From JAVBLY01 sp031553035 (lineage in GTDB: Bacteria > Bacillota > Clostridia > Peptostreptococcales > Anaerovoracaceae), in NCBI GenBank assembly GCA_031553035.1, contig JAVBLY010000006.1:372001-436000 (forward strand): a stretch of 64,000 nt of DNA, in the 5' to 3' direction. A program made the translations under genes and the position numbers. Each line of letters opens with the position of its first letter. Position 1 is the stretch's first letter. The notes below the pieces were generated by a model. That model was not told the DNA's origin, made no database searches, and was given only the letters and a program-made list of their open reading frames with translations. Below, in pieces: positions 1 to 8,309 of this stretch.

Positions 1-1514
1 CGATGGTAGTTATTTCAGGTCACCCAAGATATGAGACAACTGTTGCCGCTACGGGGTTGAACCTTAGATGTAGAGGTGTTCAAGAGTTTAATATAATTGA
101 TTCGGTTCGGAATATGACAAAATATGCAAAGATAATAACTAATCCTCTTAGAATAAAATATGAATTACAAAAGGCTATTGACATTGCGAAAACTGGGAGA
201 AAAGGACCAGTATGGTTGGATATACCGCTCAATGTTCAAAGTGCATTGATAGAGGGAAGAGATTTTATTCCCGCAAGACCAATTGAACAAGAATATGGTG
301 ACTATTCTGAGTTAGAATTGAGTAAACTTATTGACCAAATTGAAAAAGCAAAACGCCCATGTTTATTAACCGGCTCTGGCTTGAGAACAAGTGGAACAGT
401 GAATGAATTTAGAGATTTTGCCAATAGACTAGGAGTACCAGTAGTCGGAGGGGCACTTCAAGCTGACATTATGCCTTCAACACATAAGTTCTATTTTGGT
501 ATGTCAGGCAATATTGGGCCTAGGGCTGGAAACTTCATCATACAGAATGCAGATTTAATTATTATATTTGGTAATAGCCTTTCTACAAAACAAACTGGTT
601 TTAATGTTGAAAAATTTGCACCAAATGCAAAATTGATTATGATTGATATTTCAAAAGATGAAGGGGAAAAACCGGATGTATCTGTAAATCAGCTAATAAA
701 TATAGATTTAGTTAGGTTTTTCAATGTAATTAAACCTTTTACTAAAAAAATTAATGTCGATCAGAATTGGCTGAAATATTGTAATGATGTCTTGCTCAGT
801 TACCCTCCCTTTAAAGAAGTTCCAGATATTTATGATCTAGAACCAAATGATAGAGTACCAGCCTCAACTTTCTGGAAAGTTTTTATGGAGAAAGCTCCCG
901 ATGATGCTGCAATAGCATTGGGTAATAGTAGCAATAATACTGGTTTATTGCAGGGGGGGATAAAACATGAAAATCAACAGGTAATTGTAAATTATAATTG
1001 TGGTTCAATGGGTGATGATTTGCCTGAAGCAATAGGCATGTCAATTGCTTTGAATCAGAAACATGTTTATTGTGTTACTGGTGATGGTTCGGTAATGATG
1101 AATCTTCAAGAATTGCAGACAATAAAACATAACAAATTGCCCATTAAAATTGTTATTTTTTCAAATGATGGTTATGGGGCTATTAGACAAACATTTAAAA
1201 ATCATTTTAATGGACTTAATACTGGTTGCGATAATAAAAGTGGTATTAGTTTCCCAAATTTCGGAAAAGTTTCGAATGCATTTGATATTAATTATCATCA
1301 TTGTTCTAAAGTACGACAACTGAAACATTCAATTGATTGGCTCCTAACAGAAGAAGAATCATGTATTTTGGAAATCGACCAAAAACTTGATGATCCAATA
1401 ATACCACGGGTTATGTCAAAAATGAATGATGATGGTGTATTTGAAACACCAGGGTTACATGATATGTACCCACATATAGATGAAGAAGAGATGAACAAGC
1501 TAATGTGTTGGTAA
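1..1514 (+). CDS. Thiamine-diphosphate-dependent enzyme, acetolactate-synthase-like (5' partial)
   Basis: A ThDP enzyme of the acetolactate synthase/pyruvate decarboxylase superfamily, cut by the window start. The visible 503 residues begin inside the N-terminal pyrimidine-binding domain; roughly the first 80-90 residues, with the catalytic Glu, lie outside. A central domain follows, then the C-terminal ThDP-binding domain with GDGS near visible residue 360 followed by MMNLQEL and NDGYGAIR, the usual GDG-x(~25)-N pattern. It heads a run with an SDR reductase, a NeuB-type synthase and a PseG-type hydrolase, so a role in making a surface sugar is more likely than branched-chain amino acid synthesis. 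Relatives such as YerE add a two-carbon branch to a keto-sugar. That exact reaction is inference. The first visible ATG is not taken as the true start. Confidence 0.85.
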   Translation, partial: MVVISGHPRYETTVAATGLNLRCRGVQEFNIIDSVRNMTKYAKIITNPLRIKYELQKAIDIAKTGRKGPVWLDIPLNVQSALIEGRDFIPARPIEQEYGDYSELELSKLIDQIEKAKRPCLLTGSGLRTSGTVNEFRDFANRLGVPVVGGALQADIMPSTHKFYFGMSGNIGPRAGNFIIQNADLIIIFGNSLSTKQTGFNVEKFAPNAKLIMIDISKDEGEKPDVSVNQLINIDLVRFFNVIKPFTKKINVDQNWLKYCNDVLLSYPPFKEVPDIYDLEPNDRVPASTFWKVFMEKAPDDAAIALGNSSNNTGLLQGGIKHENQQVIVNYNCGSMGDDLPEAIGMSIALNQKHVYCVTGDGSVMMNLQELQTIKHNKLPIKIVIFSNDGYGAIRQTFKNHFNGLNTGCDNKSGISFPNFGKVSNAFDINYHHCSKVRQLKHSIDWLLTEEESCILEIDQKLDDPIIPRVMSKMNDDGVFETPGLHDMYPHIDEEEMNKLMCW

Positions 1515-1544
1515 TACTTTATAGATTCGTATAAGAGGAGATAA

Positions 1545-2462
1545 ATGAAAAAAATATTGATAACGGGTGATACGGGTCTTTTAGGTTCTAATGCCGTTAA
1601 ATATTTTAATAATCTGCATAAGGTGTATGGAATATCCAGAAGTAATGTAGGTTTAATCAATGTGAAACATTATAGCATTGATTTGAGTAAGTACAAAGAT
1701 GTAAAGTCTGTTATAGGTGAGATTAAGCCAGATATTATTCTTCACACTGCTGCTTTAACAGATGTTGATTTTTGTGAAGAGAATCCTAAATTAGCTAAAA
1801 TGATAAATGAAGAATCTACTAAAATACTCAGTGAATTATGCTATATATCAGATATTCCAATTATCTATATCAGTACAGATGCTTTTTATTGTCAGAATGG
1901 TGGAAAGCTTAGTAATGAAAAAAGCGAGGTTTTTTTAAAAAGCGTATATGCTGAAACAAAATATAATGGTGAAGAGTTTATTCTTCCATATAATAAAGGG
2001 CTAGTAATCAGAACTAATATCTATGGATATAATTTTTTAAATAAATATTCTTTTGGGGAATGGATAATGCACAGTTTAATACAAAATAAAACTATTAAGA
2101 TGTTTGATGATGTCTTCTTTAGTCCAATTTTAGTTAATGAATTATGTGAAATCATCGATTTAGCAATTAATAGAGAACTATATGGACTTTATAATATTGG
2201 AGGCTCTGAAGGGTTAAGTAAATATGAATTTGGAAAAAAATTAAAACAATTATTTGATATAAATTCGGGAAATATTGAACATGCTAGTGTAAACGACCAC
2301 CATTTTAATGCTTGGCGCTCATCAAATATGGCTATGGATAATTCATTGATAAAAAGAGAGCTTGGAATTAAAATAAGCAATGCGAATGAAAGCATAAACT
2401 ATTTTTTAAAGTTAAATAATAATAATTATCAAACGAAATTAAGAGGTATGTATAATGATTAA
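1545..2462 (+). CDS. SDR-family NAD(P)-dependent sugar reductase, RmlD-like
   Basis: A 305-residue extended short-chain dehydrogenase/reductase. The N terminus carries the nucleotide-binding motif TGDTGLLGS, and the catalytic pair is visible as YAETK (Tyr135, Lys139). STDAFY after a hydrophobic strand fits the RmlD (dTDP-4-dehydrorhamnose reductase) branch. A clear AGAGGAG ribosome site precedes the ATG. Its last 8 bases overlap the next gene, implying coupled translation. In this setting it probably reduces a nucleotide-linked or free keto-sugar made by its neighbours, perhaps the product of the ThDP enzyme. The substrate cannot be told from sequence. No other rml genes are in the window, so a rhamnose role is not supported. 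Confidence 0.85.
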   Translation: MKKILITGDTGLLGSNAVKYFNNLHKVYGISRSNVGLINVKHYSIDLSKYKDVKSVIGEIKPDIILHTAALTDVDFCEENPKLAKMINEESTKILSELCYISDIPIIYISTDAFYCQNGGKLSNEKSEVFLKSVYAETKYNGEEFILPYNKGLVIRTNIYGYNFLNKYSFGEWIMHSLIQNKTIKMFDDVFFSPILVNELCEIIDLAINRELYGLYNIGGSEGLSKYEFGKKLKQLFDINSGNIEHASVNDHHFNAWRSSNMAMDNSLIKRELGIKISNANESINYFLKLNNNNYQTKLRGMYND

Positions 2463-3519
2463 TATTAACGGTACAGAAATTGGTGTTGAATACCCGCCAT
2501 ATTTTATTGCAGATATTGCTGCAAATCATAATGGGGAATTAGAAAAAGCTTATAAATTAATTGAATTTGCAAAGGAGGCTGGTGCTAACGCTGCTAAATT
2601 TCAGAATTTTACAGCAAAAAAAATTATTAGTGATAAGGGATTTAAAGAAAATATTGAAAAAGTTTCACACCAAAGTAATTGGAAAAAATCTGTTTTTGAG
2701 ACATATAGCGATGCAAGTATTCCATCTGAATGGAGCAGAAAATTAAAAAATAAATGCGATTCAGTTGGAATTGAATATATGACTTCCCCATATGACCTAG
2801 ATAACGTAGATTTAGCTGATAAATATGTGAATGCATTTAAAATAGGGTCTGGAGATATTACATGGTCTGGTATTTTAGAATATATTGCATCTAAAAAAAA
2901 GCCTGTTTTACTAGCCACAGGAGCATCAAATATGGATGAAGTAAAAAAGGCAGTTGATATTTTTAAAAATAACGAGTTGGTATTAATGCAATGTAATACT
3001 AATTATACTGGAGACTTTGAAAACTTTAAGTATATAAACTTAAATGTTTTAAACACTTATAAAAAAGATTTCCCAAATGCAGTTCTTGGTCTTTCTGATC
3101 ATACGAAAGGGTACACTACAGTAATTGGAGCTATCACTTTAGGCGCTAGGGTAATTGAAAAACATTTTACAGATAATTCTGATCAAGAAGGTCCTGACCA
3201 CAAGTTCTCTATGGAACCACAAGAATTCAGAGAAATGATTTTGGCAGGTAAAGAAATATTCCTTTCATTAGGAGATGGTATTAAGAAAATAGAAAAAAAT
3301 GAAAAAGAGACATCAATAATACAAAGACGGGCTTTGTATTATTGTGTATCAAAGACAAAAGGCGAAATTGTTAATGCTTTAGATATTGAAGCCCTTAGAC
3401 CGGCTCCGAAAGAAGGAGTTCCACCATATAAAGCTGATGAGATACTAAAGAAAAAGATCTCACGCGATGTAAATATGGGAGACTTAGTACGAGAAAATGA
3501 TTTTAAAAATAGGATTTAG
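2455..3519 (+). CDS. NeuB/PseI-family nonulosonate (sialic-acid-type) synthase
   Basis: A 354-residue member of the N-acetylneuraminate synthase family, which condenses phosphoenolpyruvate with a six-carbon amino sugar to give a nine-carbon sugar acid. The N-terminal TIM barrel has FIADIAANHNGELEKA, AGANAAKFQNF, GLSDHT, EKHFT and GPDHKFSMEP, all typical of the family. A C-terminal SAF (antifreeze-like) domain starts near RRALYY and ends with ISRDVNMGDLV. The length is usual for the family. It overlaps the SDR gene upstream and the PseG-like gene downstream, so all are probably co-translated. With a PseG-type partner the product may be pseudaminic-acid-like rather than sialic acid. No CMP-sugar synthetase gene is visible, and one may lie upstream of the window. 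Confidence 0.9.
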   Translation: MININGTEIGVEYPPYFIADIAANHNGELEKAYKLIEFAKEAGANAAKFQNFTAKKIISDKGFKENIEKVSHQSNWKKSVFETYSDASIPSEWSRKLKNKCDSVGIEYMTSPYDLDNVDLADKYVNAFKIGSGDITWSGILEYIASKKKPVLLATGASNMDEVKKAVDIFKNNELVLMQCNTNYTGDFENFKYINLNVLNTYKKDFPNAVLGLSDHTKGYTTVIGAITLGARVIEKHFTDNSDQEGPDHKFSMEPQEFREMILAGKEIFLSLGDGIKKIEKNEKETSIIQRRALYYCVSKTKGEIVNALDIEALRPAPKEGVPPYKADEILKKKISRDVNMGDLVRENDFKNRI

Positions 3520-4534
3520 ATTTGATGTTGGTGGCAGTAATGGGATGGGGCACTTTACTAGATGTTTAGCGGTTGCTTCAGCTTTTAAATCTATGGGACA
3601 TCAAATTATTTTTTTTTGTTTTGAGAATGAAGTGATACGCAAATGGACTTCTGAAAACAAAATAAATTTTATAGCAATTAGTCCACAAACTCTTAATAAT
3701 GAAATGGCATTTATTAAGGAAAGGTCAGCATGTTGCGATATTTTATTTTTGGATAGTTATAATCTGTCATCTGAGTATATAAGCTATCTCAATACGAATA
3801 GAAACCAGCTGTTGTGTTGTTTTGATGATGACGCACTATATAATTATAATTGTGATGTGTTAATTAATCCGCATCCACATTCAGAGGAAATGAATTTTGT
3901 GTTCTATGGAAAACCTTCCGGGATGTTACTTGGAGGAAAATATTGGCCTTTACGTAAAGAATTTGAAACGAGTAAGCGAATTGAGATTGAAAAAGTTGTT
4001 AAATCAGTTTTAATAATAATGGGAGGTGGTGATGTCAATAGGTATACGGGTCTCGTAGCAAATATTGTAGATAAGTTTAATATAAGAGTTGATATAATAT
4101 TAGGCCCACTGGTTGATGATGATTACTTTCGTGAAGTGAAAAATAATATTTCTGAAAAAATGCTAATTCATAAAAACCCTGTAAATCTGATTGATATCAT
4201 CAGTAGTTGCGATTTTGCAGTCTGCTCTGGTGGTAATATAATATATGAATTAAGTATTGTGGGTATGCCTATCATTTCTATTCCACAATCAAAAAATGAA
4301 ATGATTAAAGTAGAATATTTATATAAAAATGGATATTTACTTTGTCCATTTCCTTTTAATAAGTATAATTCCACAGTTTTAGAATCATGTATAAAAAAGT
4401 TTTTAAATGAATATAATATCCGTAAAGAATACTCCAATAAAGCTAAGCACATAATTAGCAGACATGGATGTCTGAATATTGTTAATGAGATACAGCAACA
4501 GTATAAAGAACTTATCGATCGTGAGGTAATATAA
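3497..4534 (+). CDS. PseG-like UDP-sugar hydrolase
   Basis: A 345-residue GT-B-fold protein resembling PseG, the UDP-2,4-diacetamido-2,4,6-trideoxy-altropyranose hydrolase of pseudaminic acid synthesis. The N terminus shows the hallmark RFDVGGSNGMGHFTRCLAVA; the His in GMGH is the catalytic position in PseG. LFLDSYNLSS and CFDDDALYNYNCDVLINP are also typical. The C-terminal half has CSGGNIIYELSIVGMPII, a nucleotide-sugar-site pattern. The start lies 23 bases inside the NeuB-like gene, with only a weak ribosome site, so translation is probably coupled. Together the two genes suggest release of a free amino sugar followed by PEP condensation. The exact sugar is unknown. Confidence 0.8.
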   Translation: MILKIGFRFDVGGSNGMGHFTRCLAVASAFKSMGHQIIFFCFENEVIRKWTSENKINFIAISPQTLNNEMAFIKERSACCDILFLDSYNLSSEYISYLNTNRNQLLCCFDDDALYNYNCDVLINPHPHSEEMNFVFYGKPSGMLLGGKYWPLRKEFETSKRIEIEKVVKSVLIIMGGGDVNRYTGLVANIVDKFNIRVDIILGPLVDDDYFREVKNNISEKMLIHKNPVNLIDIISSCDFAVCSGGNIIYELSIVGMPIISIPQSKNEMIKVEYLYKNGYLLCPFPFNKYNSTVLESCIKKFLNEYNIRKEYSNKAKHIISRHGCLNIVNEIQQQYKELIDREVI

Positions 4535-4553
4535 AAGTGATGTCTACATATAG

Positions 4554-4583
4554 TTGACATATCTTCCACAATGTTGATAGAAT
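4554..4583 (+). promoter_or_regulatory. Candidate sigma-A promoter upstream of the pyruvyl transferase gene
   Basis: A perfect TTGACA (4554-4559) and TAGAAT (4578-4583) are 18 bases apart in the 201-base gap after the PseG-like gene. A second candidate is an extended -10, TGCTATAAT, ending at 4717. Either would separate transcription of the downstream glycosylation genes from the sugar-acid genes. No terminator is visible in the gap. Confidence 0.5.
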
Positions 4584-4735
4584 ACAAAGACGTATTGGAT
4601 TCATCTTTCCTAGAGAATACAGTAACGTTTTTATTTAGAGAAGTTATTGAATGTTGTATAGCAAAATGTGTCAAAATTGTTGATGTTCTCGAAATTTTAG
4701 TACTATATTGCTATAATAAAAGGAAGAGTGAGAAA

Positions 4736-5995
4736 ATGAAATATGGAAGAATAATTTGTAATTATGATATATATGCTAAAAGCGCAGTGGCAGGATATAA
4801 TGTTGGAGATGGTGTTCAAACAAACTTTGTAGATTATTTATATAAACAGGCAGGAATAGATTTGGACGAAGTAGTAATAGTAGATTCCTGTGACTTGACG
4901 ACATATTCTGGAGAACCTCTAACTGTACCTATTATAGGGATTCCCATTGGAAATTTATTAGGGGCACTGCCTTTTTCACCTAATATAAAACCAATCTTTT
5001 TCAGTAGTCATATTAACACAAGTAGATTTTCCGAGGCAGATTTTGATTATCTAAGAAGATATGAGCCTATAGGATGTAGAGATGAGTATACTTACAAGCA
5101 AATGCTGGAGAATAATATTGAAGCATATATAAGTGGATGTGTTACGATGGCATTGCCTGTGAGAAAGAAAAATAGAAATCAAAATAAAATATTTTTTGTT
5201 GATACTCCGGATAGTCTTGACGAGTATGTCCCCATAGATCAAATAGATAAATATGAAAAAATTAGTCATTTATTGCCAATGGAAAAGCACACGATGACTC
5301 ATAAAGATGCTATTGATTTTGAACAGAAAAGTATAAATTTATTAGAACGATATCAGAAAGAAGCAGGATTAGTAGTAAGCAGTAGAATACATGCTTTAGC
5401 CCCATGTTTAGCAATGGGTATTCCCGCAATTGCAGTTGTTGAAAATTGTTCATATAGGTTTTCTTGGATAGATAAATTCATAAAAATATATACACCTGAT
5501 CAATTAGGTTCCATAGATTGGAAAGGTGTAACTATTGAAGCAGACGAACTCCGAGATAACATAATTGAATTATTTACTAAGTTAATACAAGAACAACCCG
5601 ATGATGAAAAACTAATGAAACGTATGACAGAATTCTATTTGTCAAGAGAAAAGGCAGTATATGGAAGTCATTATATCCGAAAGCTTAATGAACTTAATCC
5701 CGAAACAATGAAGAATAATTATGTGATTTGGGGGTGTGGATTAATTGGCGAAAGCTCATATAAGGCAATTTGTGATATTTTCCCCGATGCACATTTAGCT
5801 GCCGCCATAGATACTCATGCTGAAGGCACATTTCATGATGTTCCTATCGTTAAACCAGATAAGTTACATGAATATGATGATTGTTTCATAGTAGTTGCGA
5901 ATTATTCTGGTAAAGATGCCTGTCTAAATACTTTAAAACAAATGAATAAAGTTGATAATATTGATTATATTTTTATGGGAACACAGAATGGATAA
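4736..5995 (+). CDS. Polysaccharide pyruvyl transferase family protein with C-terminal Rossmann-like domain
   Basis: A 419-residue protein. The first ~320 residues match the polysaccharide pyruvyl transferase family (PF04230 type): VGDGVQTNF near residue 22, GCRDEYTYKQML, and VSSRIHALAPCLAMGIP near residue 213. Such enzymes transfer pyruvate from PEP to a glycan sugar as a ketal. From about residue 328 a second domain begins with a strand-loop motif YVIWGCGLIGES and continues as a small alpha/beta unit, like the Rossmann-like tails of some sugar-modifying proteins. The start is ATG 4736, preceded by AGGAAGAG. An earlier in-frame ATG at 4571 has no ribosome site and lies upstream of the expected transcript start. 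The fused tail's function is unknown. Confidence 0.75.
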   Translation: MKYGRIICNYDIYAKSAVAGYNVGDGVQTNFVDYLYKQAGIDLDEVVIVDSCDLTTYSGEPLTVPIIGIPIGNLLGALPFSPNIKPIFFSSHINTSRFSEADFDYLRRYEPIGCRDEYTYKQMLENNIEAYISGCVTMALPVRKKNRNQNKIFFVDTPDSLDEYVPIDQIDKYEKISHLLPMEKHTMTHKDAIDFEQKSINLLERYQKEAGLVVSSRIHALAPCLAMGIPAIAVVENCSYRFSWIDKFIKIYTPDQLGSIDWKGVTIEADELRDNIIELFTKLIQEQPDDEKLMKRMTEFYLSREKAVYGSHYIRKLNELNPETMKNNYVIWGCGLIGESSYKAICDIFPDAHLAAAIDTHAEGTFHDVPIVKPDKLHEYDDCFIVVANYSGKDACLNTLKQMNKVDNIDYIFMGTQNG

Positions 5996-6011
5996 AAGGA
6001 TTGTAAAATAG

Positions 6012-6950
6012 ATGAAAAAATTGATAAGTATTTCATTACCATGTAGAAACGAAGAAGATAATATTGAAGAAATGGTTGAAAAAATATCTGAACAATTTGA
6101 AAAAGAATTGCCGGAATATGATTATCAGATACAGTTTAGTGATAACTGCTCTACTGATCGTACAAGAGATATTCTAAGGAATGTATGCAAGAAAAATCAT
6201 AGAGTTCGAGCTATTTTTAACGTTGCCAGCTTTACAGGATCAGCTTTTAATAGCATATTCCAAACTGATGGTGATTGTTGTATTCATATGGCATCAGATT
6301 TTCAAGATCCTCCTGAGACCATTCCTATAATGGTTAGAGAGTGGGAGAAAGGGTACAAGGTTGTTTGTGCAATAAAATCATCAAGTAAAGAAAATAAATT
6401 AATGTGGTGGATACGGAGCATATACTATAAAATAATGCATAAGTTTTCAGACATTGAACAAATCAGACATTTTAACGGCTTTGGATTATATGATAGAGAA
6501 TTTATAAAAATAATGCAATCGCTAAATGATCCAATCCCAACTTTGCGAGGAATAGTAGCTGAATACGGTTATAAGCGAAAAGATATTTTCTACACACAGA
6601 ATAAACGCCAACGCGGTAAATCAAGTAATAATTTTTACAGATTATTTGAATATAGCATGAGGAATTTTACAACGTATACAAAATTTGGAATTCACTTTGT
6701 CACCATTTTAGGTATATCTATTTCGATATTATCACTATTAGCAGCAATCGTATTTTTTGTTATTAAGCTCACCGATTGGTACCGCTACCCGGCAGGAATG
6801 ATACCTGCTATTTTAGGAATTTTCTTTATTGGATCAATGCAACTTTTTTTCATTGGGCTTATTGGCGAATATATCATTAATATCAATACTAGGGTTATTA
6901 ACCGGCCGTTAGTTGTTGAAGAAGAAAAAATCAATTTCCCAAAGGATTAA
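6012..6950 (+). CDS. Family 2 glycosyltransferase, DPM1/GtrB-like (polyprenyl-phosphate sugar transferase)
   Basis: A 312-residue membrane-anchored GT2 enzyme. The cytoplasmic GT-A domain starts with LISISLPCRNEEDNIEEM and has the acceptor-loop motif SDFQDPPETI characteristic of dolichyl/undecaprenyl-phosphate sugar transferases. Two hydrophobic segments near residues 228-253 and 263-290 form the usual membrane anchor. Such enzymes move a sugar from a nucleotide donor onto undecaprenyl phosphate on the inner face of the membrane. AAGGA precedes the ATG. The next two genes encode a flippase and a GT-C transferase, the expected partners for using a lipid-linked sugar outside the cell. The sugar is unknown. 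Confidence 0.85.
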   Translation: MKKLISISLPCRNEEDNIEEMVEKISEQFEKELPEYDYQIQFSDNCSTDRTRDILRNVCKKNHRVRAIFNVASFTGSAFNSIFQTDGDCCIHMASDFQDPPETIPIMVREWEKGYKVVCAIKSSSKENKLMWWIRSIYYKIMHKFSDIEQIRHFNGFGLYDREFIKIMQSLNDPIPTLRGIVAEYGYKRKDIFYTQNKRQRGKSSNNFYRLFEYSMRNFTTYTKFGIHFVTILGISISILSLLAAIVFFVIKLTDWYRYPAGMIPAILGIFFIGSMQLFFIGLIGEYIININTRVINRPLVVEEEKINFPKD

Positions 6951-6992
6951 GAGTAATTTAACCCCACCCCTTATGAAAAAGGATATTTTTAG

Positions 6993-8246
6993 TTGAAGTT
7001 ACTTTTCGGAGCCAAAAATATAATACGTAGTAGTTATATCTGGAATACAACAGCAGGCATATTAAACGCTTCTCAATCGGTTATTCTATTAGTTGTGATC
7101 ACGAGAACAAATGGGATCTATGATGCGGGTGTATTTTCTATCGCGTATGCTATTGCTAATCTAACTTTGACGGTTGGTAAATATGGCATGAGAAGTTTTC
7201 AAGTCTCTGACATAAATGAAGAATATAAATTTGATAGTTATCTAGGTTCAAGGGTTGTAACAAGTGCAGCAATGATACTAACAAGTTTTGTGTATGCACT
7301 GTATGGACTCATGATACTTAATTATACTTTTGACAAATTCATTATAGTATTGTTAATTTGTTTTTTGAAACTTGTTGATGTTGTTGAAGATGTTTTTCAT
7401 GGGAATTTTCAACAAAAAGGAAGATTAGATGTTGCATCCAAAGCTATAAGCATAAGATTTGTAGTATGTATATTGGGTTATGTAATAGCCTTATTTATTA
7501 CAAATAATCTTATCATTTCAACTATTATTTGTATTGTTTTAGCTATTATTGCATTTTGTATATTTACCTTATCAGCAGCACCGAATTTCAATAAAATAAA
7601 GTGTAGCTTCAAAAAACAACAAATAAAAGGATTATTATCAGCATGCTTTGCTCTATGTGCTGGGGGATTTCTTTCAATGTACATTGGGAATGCCCCTAAG
7701 TACGCAATTGATGCGAATCTATCTCAGACGATACAAGCATATTACAATTTTATTTTTATGCCGGTATTTGTTATTAGCCTATTAGCCAACTTTGTATTCA
7801 ATCCTATACTTGCTAGGTTAGCAGAAATATGGGACAAAAAAATAATTCCAGTATTAAAAAAAATGATTATTCGTCAGATCGTAGTAATAATCGGCATTAC
7901 AATTATTGTAGTTATTGGTGCTTACATTATTGGCATTCCAATACTATCATGGTTATATGATGTCGATTTGTCAGCTTATCGATTAGAGCTATGTATTCTC
8001 TTGTTGGGTGGAGGTATGCTTGGATTAGTAAGTTTTTTTACTGTTGTTATAACAGTTGCTAGACACCAAAAGCAATTACTATTTGGTTATTTAGGTACCG
8101 CTATTCTGGCAAAATTGTTGTCAACATTTTTTGTGACAAAATATGGGATCATGGGAGCCGCACTGCTATACTCTTCATTGATCGCAATACTTGCTTGTGT
8201 TTTTTTTATTATGGTTTTTGTTATAATTAAAAAAATAAAAGAGTAA
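6993..8246 (+). CDS. PST/MATE-type polysaccharide flippase (Wzx-like)
   Basis: A 417-residue, very hydrophobic protein with about 12 predicted membrane spans and the N-terminal pattern of oligosaccharide flippases (NTTAGILNASQSVILLVVITR). It probably moves a lipid-linked sugar or glycan across the membrane. The best start is TTG 6993, about 10 bases after AAAAAGGAT. The ATG at 6973 runs into a stop after seven codons. The gene lies between the DPM1-like transferase and a GT-C transferase, matching a charge-flip-transfer order. No wzy polymerase is recognised nearby, so export of a single lipid-linked sugar is as plausible as export of a repeat unit. Confidence 0.8.
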   Translation: MKLLFGAKNIIRSSYIWNTTAGILNASQSVILLVVITRTNGIYDAGVFSIAYAIANLTLTVGKYGMRSFQVSDINEEYKFDSYLGSRVVTSAAMILTSFVYALYGLMILNYTFDKFIIVLLICFLKLVDVVEDVFHGNFQQKGRLDVASKAISIRFVVCILGYVIALFITNNLIISTIICIVLAIIAFCIFTLSAAPNFNKIKCSFKKQQIKGLLSACFALCAGGFLSMYIGNAPKYAIDANLSQTIQAYYNFIFMPVFVISLLANFVFNPILARLAEIWDKKIIPVLKKMIIRQIVVIIGITIIVVIGAYIIGIPILSWLYDVDLSAYRLELCILLLGGGMLGLVSFFTVVITVARHQKQLLFGYLGTAILAKLLSTFFVTKYGIMGAALLYSSLIAILACVFFIMVFVIIKKIKE

Positions 8247-8309
8247 CAGCAACAGATTAAACCAATAGGTCTTTGAATACTAAGCTGTTTATAAAAGAAA
8301 TGGAGAGAT

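Noticed and set aside
4571..4735. Longer pyruvyl transferase reading frame from ATG 4571
   Set aside because: No ribosome site, and the expected transcript starts lie downstream of it. The family homology begins at ATG 4736.
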